A stretch of DNA of 64,000 nt from Pseudoclavibacter sp. AY1F1 (GTDB taxonomy: Bacteria; Actinomycetota; Actinomycetes; Actinomycetales; Microbacteriaceae): assembly GCF_002931075.1 (NCBI RefSeq), contig NZ_PSTQ01000003.1:248001-312000 (forward strand), written 5' to 3'. The position numbers and the translations under genes were made by a program. Positions 25,772-35,318 of this stretch are shown here, one piece after another. The notes under the pieces are model-generated. The model made no database searches. It saw nothing but the letters and a program-made list of their open reading frames with translations, and had not been told where the DNA came from. How positions within the stretch are numbered: the first letter of the stretch is position 1; every line of letters begins with the position of its first letter.

Positions 25772-26767
25772 ATGAAGGCACTCGTCTTCTCGAAGTACAA
25801 GACACCTCTGCACGAGGCAGAGGTTGCCGAGCCGATCGTGGGCGACCACGACGTGCTCGTTCAAGTGCAGGCAGCCGGCCTCAATCAGCTCGACGAGAAG
25901 ATCCGCATCGGCGAGTTCAAGCAGATCCTGCCGTACAAGCTGCCGCTCACCCTCGGGCACGACGTCGCCGGTACGGTGCTCCGGGTTGGCGCCGCGGTTC
26001 GCGGGTTCCGCCCGGGAGACGAGGTGTACGCACGTCCCCGCGACCACCGCATCGGCACGTTCGCCGAGCGCATCGCCATCGATGAGGCGGATGTGGCGCC
26101 CAAGCCTTCGTCCATCTCCATGGATGAGGCGGGCTCGCTTCCGCTCGTCGCCCTCACCGCGTGGCAGGCACTCGTCGAGATCGGTCAGGTGCACCGCGGG
26201 CAGAAAGTCCTCATCCACGCCGGTGCGGGCGGCGTCGGGTCCATCGCGATCCAGCTCGCCAAGCACCTCGGTGCCGAGGTAGCCACCACGGCGAGCGCGG
26301 CCAACGCCGAGTTCGTCCGTGGGCTCGGCGCCGACCACGCGATCGACTACCGAGCCGACGACTTCGAGCGGCTGCTCAGCGGCTACGACTTCGTGCTCGA
26401 CAGCCTGGGCGGCGAGAACCTTGAGAAATCCCTGCGCATTCTGAAGCCCGGTGGAACCGCCGTCGGCATCTCAGGGCCGCCCACCCCTGACTTCGCGCGG
26501 AGTGCCGGCCTGAATCCCCTGCTGCGTCTCGCGATCACCGGGCTCAGCGGGAAGGTCCGCAAGCAGGCGAAGCGGCTCGGCGTCGACTACCGCTTCCTCT
26601 TCATGCGAGCGAGCGGTGAGCAGCTGCGCGAAATCACCGCGCTCGTCGAAGACGGAACGATTCGGCCGGTAGTCGGACGCGTGTACCCGTTCGACCAGAC
26701 CGTGGAGGCGCTCGAGACGCTGGGCCGTGGCGGTATCCGCGGCAAGGCCGTCATCAGCAACCGCTGA
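25772..26767 (+). CDS. NADP-dependent MDR oxidoreductase (quinone-oxidoreductase-like)
   Basis: A 331-residue zinc-free medium-chain dehydrogenase. It opens MKALVFSKYKTPLHEAEV, has LGHDVAGTVLRVG in place of the zinc site, and the Rossmann motif HAGAGGVGSIAIQLAK. It has no structural-zinc cysteine cluster. Relatives reduce quinones or alpha,beta-unsaturated carbonyls with NADPH. It lies between two paralogous hydrolases (49 bp and 53 bp away), so the three genes are probably one transcript. Confidence 0.92.
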   Translation: MKALVFSKYKTPLHEAEVAEPIVGDHDVLVQVQAAGLNQLDEKIRIGEFKQILPYKLPLTLGHDVAGTVLRVGAAVRGFRPGDEVYARPRDHRIGTFAERIAIDEADVAPKPSSISMDEAGSLPLVALTAWQALVEIGQVHRGQKVLIHAGAGGVGSIAIQLAKHLGAEVATTASAANAEFVRGLGADHAIDYRADDFERLLSGYDFVLDSLGGENLEKSLRILKPGGTAVGISGPPTPDFARSAGLNPLLRLAITGLSGKVRKQAKRLGVDYRFLFMRASGEQLREITALVEDGTIRPVVGRVYPFDQTVEALETLGRGGIRGKAVISNR

Positions 26768-26820
26768 CCATCGGCGGTCACACCCCAACCCACTCCCTCC
26801 AGGTTCCAAGAGAGAACATC

Positions 26821-27693
26821 ATGAGCAGTGCATCCAATGAGCCCGACGTCACCTCCTACGCGCTCGCCCCGGCGAAGAGCATCACCGTGGGCGGCATCAG
26901 CTACGCCTACCGCGAGCTGGGCCCGAAGGAGGACATCCCCGTCATCTTCTTCCTGCACCTCGCGGCCACGCTCGACAACTGGGACCCCCGCATCGTCGAC
27001 CCCATTGCCGAGAAGCGCCACGTCATCACCTTCGACCAACGCGGCGTCGGTGCCTCAACGGGCGTCGTCCCGAGAACCATCGAGGAAGCGGCCGACCACG
27101 CGTACGAGTTCATCACCGCGCTCGGCTACGACAAGGTCGACGTCTTCTCGTTCTCCATGGGCGGGATGATCGCGCAGGACCTCGTCGTCAAGCACCCCGA
27201 CCTCGTGCGCCGGCTCGTGCTCACGGGCACCGGTCCGCGGGGCGGGAAGGACATGGACAAGGTCGTCGGTGTCACCTACCTCGACCTCGTGCGATCCATC
27301 TTCACCCGGTCGGACATCAAGGAGTTCCTCTTCTTCAACCGCGACGACCGCGGCAAGCGGGCCGCGAAGGCGTTCGTCGCCCGGTTGTCGGAGCGCACGG
27401 TCGACCGCGACACGTCGATCAGCTTGAAGGCGTTCCAGACGCAGCTGCGGGCGATCCAGCGCTACGGCCGCTCCGCGCCCTCCGACCTCTCGAAACTCAC
27501 GCAGCCGACCCTCATCGCCAACGGCGACAACGACCGCATGGTGCCATCGGTGCTCTCCAACGACCTCCACAGGCGCATCTCCGGCTCCGAGCTCGTCATC
27601 TACTCCGACTCGGGCCATGGTGGCATCTTCCAGTACCACCACCAGTTCGCGCCGGTGGCCGTCGAGTTCCTCACGCGCTCATCGGCCAGCTGA
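26821..27693 (+). CDS. Alpha/beta hydrolase, module copy B
   Basis: A 290-residue hydrolase: FLHLAATLDNWDPR, FDQRGVGAS, nucleophile Ser in SFSMGGMIAQ, acid in NGDNDRMVP, His in DSGHGGIFQYHH. It is the paralog of the hydrolase at 24871. AGAGAACATC precedes the ATG. It is the last intact gene of the plus-strand set and is followed by an EthD-like remnant and a strong bidirectional terminator. Confidence 0.9.
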   Translation: MSSASNEPDVTSYALAPAKSITVGGISYAYRELGPKEDIPVIFFLHLAATLDNWDPRIVDPIAEKRHVITFDQRGVGASTGVVPRTIEEAADHAYEFITALGYDKVDVFSFSMGGMIAQDLVVKHPDLVRRLVLTGTGPRGGKDMDKVVGVTYLDLVRSIFTRSDIKEFLFFNRDDRGKRAAKAFVARLSERTVDRDTSISLKAFQTQLRAIQRYGRSAPSDLSKLTQPTLIANGDNDRMVPSVLSNDLHRRISGSELVIYSDSGHGGIFQYHHQFAPVAVEFLTRSSAS

Positions 27694-27711
27694 GAGAAGA
27701 GCGCAGACATC

Positions 27712-27981
27712 GTGCCGAAGTCATTGAACTCCGAGACCGCAGTGCAGAAGCACTTCAGCACCTCGATCCTCCTCTGGGTGCGGAACGACCAGCCGCGACA
27801 GGCCGGGATGGACTACTGGAAGGGGCCGCACTCCGTCCGTCCGGCGCAGACCTGGGGGTTGCGCATCCATCTGACGGAGCAGGGATGCGCGAGCGCGAAG
27901 TCTGCAGGCGCGTCGCAGGGAGGGAGGGGCGCCGCTTGGTGGCGGCGCCCCTCCCCGGTCGTGCGTGCTGCGAGCTGCTAG
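27712..27981 (+). pseudogene. Probable remnant of an EthD-like gene
   Basis: From GTG 27712 an 89-codon frame begins with about 40 plausible residues, including HFSTSILLWVRNDQPRQAG and MDYWKGPHS. These recall EthD-domain proteins as I remember them. The match then breaks off; a short IHLTEQ piece follows, and the frame runs on through the terminator hairpin into Arg/Trp-rich text. I read it as a truncated gene. It follows the hydrolase by 18 bp. The family call rests on memory of the motif only. Confidence 0.4.
27922..27955. terminator. Bidirectional terminator hairpin
   Basis: GGGAGGGGCGCCGC (27922-27935) and GCGGCGCCCCTCCC (27942-27955) form a perfect 14-bp stem with a 6-nt loop. It lies between the end of the plus-strand hydrolase set and the converging SDR that ends at 27978. 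No clear U-tract is seen, as is common in high-GC actinobacteria. Confidence 0.85.
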
Positions 27982-28691
27982 CTGGTCGGGCGGCCGAGCT
28001 GCGGGTAGACGGCCTCGAGCGGGGCGCTGAGCCCGGCCCTCAGCTGCACGGAAGTTTCGTCGGCAAGCACCTCGTACTCGCCAGCTTCTGTCGCGTCGTA
28101 GACCTTCGACACCAGCACGGCAGGGTCGAGCTTCGGGCCGTCGGCGCCTGCTGCCATGGCGGTGTCGACGTAGGCCACGTGAACCCCTACGACATGCACG
28201 CCCGCTGGCTGGAGCTCCACGCGCAGTGAGTTCGTCGCCGACCAAAGGGCCGCCTTCGTCGCGCTGTAAATGCCAGCGACCGCGTACCAGCTGAGTGCCG
28301 AGTGCACGTCGATGATGGCAGCTCCGTCCTGCTTGGCGAGGAGCGGCGCGTAGGCGCGCGCGAGGAAGAGCGGGCCGAGGAAATTGACCTCAATGTTGGC
28401 GCGGATCTCCTCGTCGCTGTGCGAGAGGATGCCCGGGGACGAGACTGAGGCCCCGGCGTTGTTGATGAGCACGGTCACGTCGGGCGCCGCCTCGACAACC
28501 GCTGCGATGGACGCGGAGTCGGTGACGTCGAGGGCGAGGGGGACGACCCGTTCGTCGTCCCAGGTGCGTGGCGTGCGGGCCGTGGCGTAGACCTTGGCTG
28601 CGCCGCGGGCGAGGGCCTCGCGGACGAAGTTCGTGCCGATGCCCCCGTTCGCGCCGGTGACGAGGACAACTGCTCCGTTGAGTGAAGGCAT
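27978..28691 (-). CDS. Short-chain dehydrogenase/reductase, module copy B
   Basis: A 237-residue SDR with TGANGGIG, NNAG, Ser in DVHSALSW and YSATK. It is the close paralog of the SDR at 23865. Here it is divergent from an intact TetR gene (28843), whereas copy A converges with a tetR remnant. A promoter for this gene can be read on the minus strand: TTGAGC (28819-28814), 17-bp spacer, TAGTCG (28796-28791), with the palindrome ACTCATAACTGAGT in the spacer. Confidence 0.92.
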   Translation of the reverse strand: MPSLNGAVVLVTGANGGIGTNFVREALARGAAKVYATARTPRTWDDERVVPLALDVTDSASIAAVVEAAPDVTVLINNAGASVSSPGILSHSDEEIRANIEVNFLGPLFLARAYAPLLAKQDGAAIIDVHSALSWYAVAGIYSATKAALWSATNSLRVELQPAGVHVVGVHVAYVDTAMAAGADGPKLDPAVLVSKVYDATEAGEYEVLADETSVQLRAGLSAPLEAVYPQLGRPTS

Positions 28692-28790
28692 GGTGTGGTC
28701 TTTCGTTGCGCGGGCTCCCGGTCTGTTGGGACGGCGGGGCCCTGGGGTGGCGTGGAAGAATCGGCTTGAGTGCTGATCCCCAGTCGATAG

Positions 28791-28819
28791 CGACTAAACT
28801 CATAACTGAGTCTGCTCAA
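28791..28819 (-). promoter_or_regulatory. SDR promoter with TetR-type operator, module copy B
   Basis: On the minus strand TTGAGC and TAGTCG are 17 bp apart. ACTCATAACTGAGT (28798-28811), a perfect 5-4-5 palindrome, fills the spacer. The same half-sites occur before the hydrolase at 24871. The divergent TetR at 28843 is the natural ligand of both sites. Confidence 0.65.
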
Positions 28820-28842
28820 GATCTATTCCCGGAGGAGATCCG

Positions 28843-29445
28843 ATGGCCACCGAAGCCCGCCCGCTGGGTCGCCGCGAACGGAACAAGCTCGACAAGCTCG
28901 AGCGCATCACCGCCGCAGCTGGCGAGCTCTTCGCGCAGCGCGGGGTCGATTTCGTCACGACGCAGGAGATCGCGGATCGGGCCGACATCGGAACCGGAAC
29001 GCTGTTTCTCTACGCCAAGACCAAAGGCGAGCTGCTGCTGCTCGTGCAGAACTCGATGTACGAGACCGCGCTCGAAGAGGGCCGCGCAGCCTCAGCTGAG
29101 GCGACTGGCGCGCTCGACGGCGTGCTCGCCGTGCTTCGCCCCGTCGTGGCCTGCAATCGCAAGCAGGTCGAGAACGGCCGCACCTACTTGCGCGAAATGG
29201 TCTTCGGCGACCCGCAGGAGCCGCGGCACGCCGAGGCGCTGACGCTGACGGCGCAGACGCAGGAACTCGTCATCGACGTCATCGAGCGCGAGACGGCGAC
29301 GTCGAGTGAGACCGCCACAACCCTCGCCCAGGTCATCTCCGCCATCATGTTCACCACCATGGCCGCATCGATCAACGCCGAGCTCTCGGTCGACGAGATC
29401 GTCGAGCAGGTCCGAACGCAGGTCGCCGCGATCCTGCCCGCCTGA
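28843..29445 (+). CDS. TetR-family regulator, module copy B
   Basis: A 200-residue TetR protein. HTH at about residues 10-60: LERITAAAGELFAQRGVDFV, then IADRADIGTGTLFLYAKTKG. An all-helical C-terminal domain fills the rest. GGAGGAGA precedes the ATG. It probably represses the divergent SDR, and by operator similarity also the hydrolase promoter at 24797, whose own TetR gene is truncated. Confidence 0.92.
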   Translation: MATEARPLGRRERNKLDKLERITAAAGELFAQRGVDFVTTQEIADRADIGTGTLFLYAKTKGELLLLVQNSMYETALEEGRAASAEATGALDGVLAVLRPVVACNRKQVENGRTYLREMVFGDPQEPRHAEALTLTAQTQELVIDVIERETATSSETATTLAQVISAIMFTTMAASINAELSVDEIVEQVRTQVAAILPA

Positions 29446-29452
29446 CCCCGCG

Positions 29453-29480
29453 CCGGTCCGGCGGCATCGAACCGGACCGG
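29453..29480. terminator. Bidirectional terminator between TetR and GH3 genes
   Basis: CCGGTCCGG (29453-29461) and CCGGACCGG (29472-29480) form a perfect 9-bp stem with a 10-nt loop. It lies between converging genes, so it can end the TetR message and the long glucuronide operon. Confidence 0.8.
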
Positions 29481-29498
29481 GCTCGGGGCCGTCAGCGT

Positions 29499-31736
29499 CT
29501 AACGCTTGGCGCTCCGCACGAGCTCGCCAAGCGCCGCCTCGTCGAGGGGGCTTCCCGGGAACGCGGCCACCCGGCCGAGCGGCATCGAGCCGAGCATCTT
29601 CAGCATCTCCGCGTCGGCCAGCATCCCGGACAGGCCGCTATCGCCTTCGAGCAGGGCGGAGCGGAGCCGTGGCCCACCACGTTCGTCGTCCAGCCATTCC
29701 GCGATGGTCGAGGTCTCGTCGAGCGTCAGCGCGAGATCGTCACCTGCGACCGCCACCTGCGTGGAGACGCGGATGTCTCGGCTCGAGGCGCCGACCTCGA
29801 CGCGGTGCTCGCCGCCTTCGACTGTCCACTGCCCGGCGACGGGGTGGAAGTAGGCGAGCTCGGAACGCGGGACCTCGATGGTGACGGTTGCCGTCGAACC
29901 GGCCGCAACTTCCACAACCGAGAACGCGGCCAGCGAGCGGATCGCGCGCGGCACGGCGGAGCCCGGGAGTCCTGTGTAGACCTGCACGACCTCGCGCCCG
30001 TCCCTGCTGCCCGTGTTGGTGACATCCACGTGGATGCGCAGACCGCCATCCCGGGCCTCGACGACAAGGTTGTCGTAGGAGAAGCTCGTGTACGACAGGC
30101 CGTGGCCGAACGGGAACGAGACCTCCGTGGTCCGTGCGTCGTAGCCGCGGTAGCCGACGAAGATGTCCTCGCCGTAGCGGACGTGGCCGAAAGCGCCGGG
30201 GAACCCGAGGTGAGCCGGCGAGTCCTCGAGGCGCACCGGGATGGTCTCCGCGAGGCGCCCGGACGGGTTGACGACACCGAAGAGCACGTCGGCGGTCGCG
30301 CCACCGCCGGCCTGGCCGAGCAGCCAGCCCTCGACGATCGACGGCGCGAGGTGCTGCCAGGTCGAGGTGCGCACGATGCCGCCGTTCGAGAGTACGACGA
30401 CGACGTTCTCGTTCGCCGCCCGCACCGCGGCGAGCAGCTCGAGCTGCTCGGCCGGCAGGTCGATGTGTTCACGGTCGAAGCCCTCGGACTCCTCCTGGGC
30501 GGGGAGGCCGAGGAAGAGTACGACGACGGATGCGTCTGCGGCGGTGCTGGCTGCATCCGCACGCATCGATGCAGCGTCGCCGGAGCCGTCGAGCGTGAAG
30601 CCTGGCGCGAATCGCACCCGGTCTCCGGCGATCTTGGTCAGCTCAGTGAGGGCGTCGTCGAGGCGGGTCGGGTTGATGAGCGAGCTGCCTGCCCCCTGGT
30701 AGCGGGGCGTGCGCGCGAACTCGCCGATGACCGCGATGGTTTTGTCGGCGCTGGGGTCGAGTGGCAGCAGGTCGCCGTCGTTCTTCAGCAGCACGATGCT
30801 GCGTCCGGCAGCTTCCCGCGCGAGTGCGTGGTGCTCGTCGACGTCGTAGCTCGCGGATGCGTCGGCGCCCGCCACGATCTTGTCGACGAGCTCCAGGGCG
30901 CGGCGGGCTGCCGTGGTCACGTGCTGCTCGTCGAGGTCACCGGCGCGCACGGCTGCCACGAGTTCGGCATCCGTGCGTCCGCCGCTCGCCGGCATCTCGA
31001 GGTCGAGCCCGGCGGCGACGCCCTTGACTCGGTCATCGACGGCTCCCCAGTCGGAGACCACGAGGCCCTCGTACCCCCACTCCTCGCGGAGCACCGTGGT
31101 GAGCAGCCAGTGGTTCTCGGAGGCGTAGACCCCGTTGATCTTGTTGTACGAGCACATGATCGTCCACGGCTGCTGCTCGGTGACGACGCGCTGGAACGCC
31201 CGCAGGTAGATCTCGCGGAGCGGGCGCTCGTCGACGTCCGCGCTGATCCGCAGCCGGTCGGTCTCCTGGTTGTTCGCGGCGAAGTGCTTGAGCGACGACC
31301 CGACGCCCTGGCTCTGCAGGCCACCGACGAGCGCCGAGCCCATGACGCCGCTCACGAGCGGGTCCTCGGAGAAGTACTCGAAGTTGCGGCCGCACAGCGG
31401 GGAGCGCTTGATGTTGATGCCCGGCCCGAGCAGCACGCCGACGCCCTCCGCCTTGGCCTCCTCTCCGAGCGCCACTCCGACGCGACGAGCCAGGTCCGCG
31501 TCCCAGCTCGCCCCGAGCGCGACGGCGGGCGGGAAGCAGGTGGCTGGGACGCTGTCGGCGAGCCCGAGGTGGTCGCCACCCTGCCGCTGCAGGCGCACCC
31601 CGTGCGGCCCATCCGTCAGGACGACCGCTGGGATCTCGGCACGCTCGACCGCTTTCGTCGACCAGAAGCTGCCACCACTCGTCAGGGACGCCTTCTCTTC
31701 GAGGGTCAGGTCGTCCAGGTGCTCGGCGTGGGTCAT
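29499..31736 (-). CDS. Glycoside hydrolase family 3 beta-glycosidase
   Basis: A 745-residue GH3 enzyme with no signal peptide, so it is cytoplasmic. The N-terminal TIM-barrel domain has TDGPHGVR, KHFAANNQE and the nucleophile Asp229 in VVSDWGAV. The second domain (about 320-560) follows, and a fibronectin-III-like domain (FPFGHGLSYTSF) lies near 590-650. It is the last gene of the glucuronide operon and overlaps gluconokinase by 4 nt. It probably splits beta-glucosides, or the mixed oligosaccharides brought in by the operon's transporter. Specificity cannot be read from sequence. Confidence 0.94.
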   Translation of the reverse strand: MTHAEHLDDLTLEEKASLTSGGSFWSTKAVERAEIPAVVLTDGPHGVRLQRQGGDHLGLADSVPATCFPPAVALGASWDADLARRVGVALGEEAKAEGVGVLLGPGINIKRSPLCGRNFEYFSEDPLVSGVMGSALVGGLQSQGVGSSLKHFAANNQETDRLRISADVDERPLREIYLRAFQRVVTEQQPWTIMCSYNKINGVYASENHWLLTTVLREEWGYEGLVVSDWGAVDDRVKGVAAGLDLEMPASGGRTDAELVAAVRAGDLDEQHVTTAARRALELVDKIVAGADASASYDVDEHHALAREAAGRSIVLLKNDGDLLPLDPSADKTIAVIGEFARTPRYQGAGSSLINPTRLDDALTELTKIAGDRVRFAPGFTLDGSGDAASMRADAASTAADASVVVLFLGLPAQEESEGFDREHIDLPAEQLELLAAVRAANENVVVVLSNGGIVRTSTWQHLAPSIVEGWLLGQAGGGATADVLFGVVNPSGRLAETIPVRLEDSPAHLGFPGAFGHVRYGEDIFVGYRGYDARTTEVSFPFGHGLSYTSFSYDNLVVEARDGGLRIHVDVTNTGSRDGREVVQVYTGLPGSAVPRAIRSLAAFSVVEVAAGSTATVTIEVPRSELAYFHPVAGQWTVEGGEHRVEVGASSRDIRVSTQVAVAGDDLALTLDETSTIAEWLDDERGGPRLRSALLEGDSGLSGMLADAEMLKMLGSMPLGRVAAFPGSPLDEAALGELVRSAKR

Positions 31737-32284
31737 CGTGATGCTCCGATCGGTGTTTGGGGCAACGGGGTGCTGCCATCGTTCCCACGCAAGAATGCGA
31801 GGGTTGTGCTGACGATCTCATCTATTGGGGGTTCCAGGCTGACCACCGTTCCACGTTCGGAGCGGAGGAGGGGCTCAAGGGTGGCGAGCTGGGAATCGAG
31901 GAGCAAAGTGGGCATGAAATGGTCCCTGCGGGCCGACATGCGCTCTCGCAGAAGTTCAACCGGCCCGTGCAAGTGCACGAAAGAGACGTCCGGAGCCGCG
32001 GCACATAGCCGTTCGCGGTAGCTCCACCTCAGCGCAGAACAGGCGACAACAACTTCGCCGGCCGAGAGCGCAGATCCGACGGCGTCGAGCCACGGCCAGC
32101 GGTCCTCATCAGTAAGGGGTGTCCCTTCGGCCATCTTGGCGAGGTTGCCGGCCGGGTGCAACGCATCGGCGTCGACGAAGGTGGAACCGAGCGCTGCCGC
32201 AAGTGCTGAACCGATCGTGGTTTTACCGCAACCAGAGACGCCCATAACCACGACTGCCCTGGCTTTGGAGGCATGCTCTACCAA
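31733..32284 (-). CDS. gntK: Gluconokinase (GntK family)
   Basis: A 183-residue P-loop kinase: Walker [10 protein letters not shown] at 15-23, then the gluconate-kinase signature [17 protein letters not shown] and [11 protein letters not shown]. The family phosphorylates D-gluconate to 6-phosphogluconate. Its place after mannonate dehydratase is notable, because the uronate pathway needs a kinase for 2-keto-3-deoxygluconate, normally a PfkB-type enzyme. It overlaps mannonate dehydratase by 7 nt and the GH3 gene by 4 nt. Whether it acts on gluconate or a pathway acid is open; sequence favours gluconate. Confidence 0.93.
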   Translation of the reverse strand: MVEHASKARAVVVMGVSGCGKTTIGSALAAALGSTFVDADALHPAGNLAKMAEGTPLTDEDRWPWLDAVGSALSAGEVVVACSALRWSYRERLCAAAPDVSFVHLHGPVELLRERMSARRDHFMPTLLLDSQLATLEPLLRSERGTVVSLEPPIDEIVSTTLAFLRGNDGSTPLPQTPIGASR

Positions 32285-33516
32285 TCGTGCACCGTCCCGT
32301 CAGCGAGACGATTGTACGGAAGGTAGGCGGCGATGTAGGGATACTTGCCTGCCTCATCGAGCTCCAGATCGACACCGAGGCCCGGCTTGTCGCCGGGGTG
32401 CAGCATTCCATCGTTCCAGGTGAAGGACTGCTGGAACACGGCGTCCGTCTTGGCGCCGTGCTTCATGTACTCCTGGATGCCGAAGTTGTGGATCGACAGC
32501 CCGAGATGCATGGCGGCGGCCATGCCGACGGGGGAGATGTCGGTGGGACCGTGCATACCCGACTTGATCTGGTATTGCGCCGCGTACTCGAGTGTCTTCT
32601 TGAGCGCGGAGATCCCACCCATGTGCGTGACCGCACCGCGGACGTAGTCGATAAGCTGGTCGCGGATCAGGTCCTTGAAGTCCCAGACGGTGTTGAAGAT
32701 CTCCCCGATGGCGAGAGGCGTGGTCGTGTGTTGCCGCACCAGACGCAGCGCCTCCTGGTTCTCCGCCGGGGTGCAGTCTTCGAGCCAGAAGAGGTCGTAC
32801 GGCTCAAGCGACTTGCCGAGCTTGGCGGCCTGAATCGGCGTCATCCGGTGATGGCCGTCGTGGAGGAGCGGCAGCTCGGGACCGAATTCGTTTCGGACAG
32901 CCTCGAACACACTCGGCAAGTGGCGCAGATATGAGCGAGTGTCCCAGTCTTCCTCGTTCGGCAGGCCGCCCCGTTGCGCGGGCTCGTGGTCGTAGCGAAC
33001 ACCGGTGTTGCCCTCGAGCGTCGCATTCGACGCGATGCCGTAGATCGATTTCAGGCCGGGAACCGCGGTTTGCACGCGGATCGCCTTGTACCCCTGGGCT
33101 TGGTGGGCGCGGATGCTGTCGAACAGCTCTTCGTTCGTTCGGCCGGAGGCGTGCCCGTACGCCAGCAACCCGGTACGCGACGCGCCTCCGAGCAACTGGT
33201 AGACGGGCATGCCTGCCGCCTTGCCCTTGATGTCCCAGAGCGCCATGTCGACTGCCGCAATCGCCGCCATCGTCACCGGGCCCCGGCGCCAGTACGCCGA
33301 GCGGTAGAGGAACTGCCAGGCGTCTTCGATTGCTGAAGCGTCGCGCCCGATGAGCAGCGGTACGACATGATCACGAAGGTAGGACACGACGGCGAGTTCG
33401 CGACCGTTGAGCGTGGCGTCTCCGAGGCCGGTCAGACCGTCATCCGTCGTCAGCTTCAGGGTGACGAAGTTGCGGTCCGGGCTCGTGACGATGACCTCTG
33501 CGCGGTCGATTCTCAT
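32278..33516 (-). CDS. manD: D-mannonate dehydratase, enolase superfamily (ManD type)
   Basis: A 412-residue enolase-superfamily dehydratase. Landmarks are [17 protein letters not shown] in the N-terminal lid and the metal-site segments [23 protein letters not shown] and [26 protein letters not shown] and [13 protein letters not shown] stand near the C-terminus. These match ManD-type mannonate dehydratases, which make 2-keto-3-deoxy-D-gluconate. The gene sits with glucuronate isomerase and fructuronate reductase, which produce its substrate. It overlaps both neighbours (4 and 7 nt). Confidence 0.94.
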   Translation of the reverse strand: MRIDRAEVIVTSPDRNFVTLKLTTDDGLTGLGDATLNGRELAVVSYLRDHVVPLLIGRDASAIEDAWQFLYRSAYWRRGPVTMAAIAAVDMALWDIKGKAAGMPVYQLLGGASRTGLLAYGHASGRTNEELFDSIRAHQAQGYKAIRVQTAVPGLKSIYGIASNATLEGNTGVRYDHEPAQRGGLPNEEDWDTRSYLRHLPSVFEAVRNEFGPELPLLHDGHHRMTPIQAAKLGKSLEPYDLFWLEDCTPAENQEALRLVRQHTTTPLAIGEIFNTVWDFKDLIRDQLIDYVRGAVTHMGGISALKKTLEYAAQYQIKSGMHGPTDISPVGMAAAMHLGLSIHNFGIQEYMKHGAKTDAVFQQSFTWNDGMLHPGDKPGLGVDLELDEAGKYPYIAAYLPYNRLADGTVHDW

Positions 33517-35315
33517 GGGGTCTCTCCTTCTCGGCGTGCTGCTGCACGAATGGCGGTCCAGCGGTTTCGGAGCTCACGTGCGACGGACTTCGGCCGCCGG
33601 TCCCGCGTGAAGACCCCCTTCTTGTTTCCGTCGACCCGGAAAATGGCGCTCTTGGTTTGGAAGTCGGCGAAGTTCCAGATCTGCTCTCCGACGACGGCCG
33701 GGATGCGATCAAAGACGCGGTGGTACATCGCGAGGAAGTCGATCTGGTACTCCTCGCTCCACGGAGAAGCGACTGCCTGGTGGAGCCCCGCGTAGGTGTC
33801 CACGCCGTATTCGGCCATGATGATGGGCATATCGTGGGTTGCGGCCCATCCCGTGAGTTCCGCCTCGAGGGCTCGTTCCGCACTTGCCAGGTCACCGGTC
33901 TGCTCGTACCAACCGAAGTATCGGTTGAGGCAGATGACGTCGAAGAGATCGACGATCTGGTCGTTGTCGAAGCGTGCGGCCCCCTGGTTGGCGAAGGTCA
34001 CGGGCCTGGTCGCGTCCAGCTCACGGGTGAGCTCGACAAGAGGCTCGAAGTAGTCCCTTGCTCCTGCCTCTGACGAGGCCGGCTCGTTGGCGATGCACCA
34101 GAGAACTACCGATGGGTGATTCTTGTCGCGAGCGACAAGCTCCCTGATCCCCTGCGCGTGGGCTTCTCTCGTTGTGTCGTTCATCGTCTTCGGTGAGAAC
34201 GTCGGCGTCAGTTCGCCGCCGGTGAGGCCAGCGACCATGTTGATGTTCAGCCCGACTGCTGCGGTCTCGTCGATGACGACGATGCCGTGCCTGTCCGCGT
34301 AGTCGAGGACCTCTTCCGCGTACGGGTAGTGCGCGGTTCTGAAGGAGTTCGCGCCGATCCAGTCGAGGAGCGCGAAGTCGTGGACGAGGAGGACGTCGTC
34401 GTGTCCCTTCCCCCTGAAGGGCGCATCCTCGTGCTTGCCAAAGCCCGTGAAGTAGAAGGGCTTTCCGTTGATGAGGAACTCCTGGCCTTTCACCTCGATC
34501 GTTCGGATACCGACGGGCAGCGTGTACTCGTCGTGTTCTCCGTCAGGTGCCTCGAGGCGCACGACGAGTTCGTAGAGGTATGCAGCCCCCGGTTGCCACA
34601 GAGTGGGGCGCTCGACATGCAGCGTCCCGGTCGAGGCGATCCCACCGGCGACTTCACGGCGCTCCTCGTCGCGAAGGGTGACCCTGACGTTCCCCTCCCC
34701 GGCGACGGCGACATCGTACGCAACGGCTGCTGAGCCGTCGTCGTTCAACGAGGTGGTGACCGTGATGTCGGAGACGTGGCTGCGTGGGGTGGCGTAGAGA
34801 TGCACGGAGCGATGGAGTCCGCTGTAGTTGAAGAAATCGTGGCGGTAGAGCTGGTGCTGCTTGCCGTCGGGGCCTTCGCTGACCTCCCCCGGCGGAATCG
34901 TGGCGGTGGAGAGCCGGTTGTCGACCGCGACGGTCACGAGCACCTCTTCACCCGGGGTGAGCAGCTCGGAAACATCCACTTCGAACGGCGTGTAGCCACC
35001 CTCATGGTGTGCCACACGCTGGTCACCGACGTAGACGGTGCCCGCGTGCGTGACGGCGTCGAAACGGAGCACAATGCGGCGGTTAGTCCAGGAGGCCGGG
35101 ACGATGAGGTTTCGCTGATACCAGACGATGCCGACGTGGTCTCGAATCTCGGCGTCGACAAACACATCGTTGTAGCTCGACGGGACAGGAACCTGACGGG
35201 ATGTCGCCAGGCGACGAGACCACGGTGCCTCACCCGCTTCGCTGTCGAGCGCAAACGACCATAGGCCGTTGAGCGATTGTGTTTCCCTGGAGCGTGATGC
35301 CTGAGGTTTCAGCAT
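33513..35315 (-). CDS. uidA: Beta-glucuronidase (GH2)
   Basis: A 600-residue GH2 enzyme without signal peptide. The jelly-roll domain is at about 15-180 ([12 protein letters not shown] at its end) and the immunoglobulin-like domain at about 180-275. In the catalytic barrel the acid/base is E411 in WCIANEP and the nucleophile E502 in [10 protein letters not shown]. The N-x-K motif that grips the glucuronate carboxylate is present as N564/K566 in [16 protein letters not shown], which separates glucuronidases from galactosidases. It frees glucuronate from imported glucuronides. It overlaps manD by 4 nt and lies 3 bp after uxuB. Confidence 0.96.
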   Translation of the reverse strand: MLKPQASRSRETQSLNGLWSFALDSEAGEAPWSRRLATSRQVPVPSSYNDVFVDAEIRDHVGIVWYQRNLIVPASWTNRRIVLRFDAVTHAGTVYVGDQRVAHHEGGYTPFEVDVSELLTPGEEVLVTVAVDNRLSTATIPPGEVSEGPDGKQHQLYRHDFFNYSGLHRSVHLYATPRSHVSDITVTTSLNDDGSAAVAYDVAVAGEGNVRVTLRDEERREVAGGIASTGTLHVERPTLWQPGAAYLYELVVRLEAPDGEHDEYTLPVGIRTIEVKGQEFLINGKPFYFTGFGKHEDAPFRGKGHDDVLLVHDFALLDWIGANSFRTAHYPYAEEVLDYADRHGIVVIDETAAVGLNINMVAGLTGGELTPTFSPKTMNDTTREAHAQGIRELVARDKNHPSVVLWCIANEPASSEAGARDYFEPLVELTRELDATRPVTFANQGAARFDNDQIVDLFDVICLNRYFGWYEQTGDLASAERALEAELTGWAATHDMPIIMAEYGVDTYAGLHQAVASPWSEEYQIDFLAMYHRVFDRIPAVVGEQIWNFADFQTKSAIFRVDGNKKGVFTRDRRPKSVARELRNRWTAIRAAARREGETP

Positions 35316-35318
35316 GCT

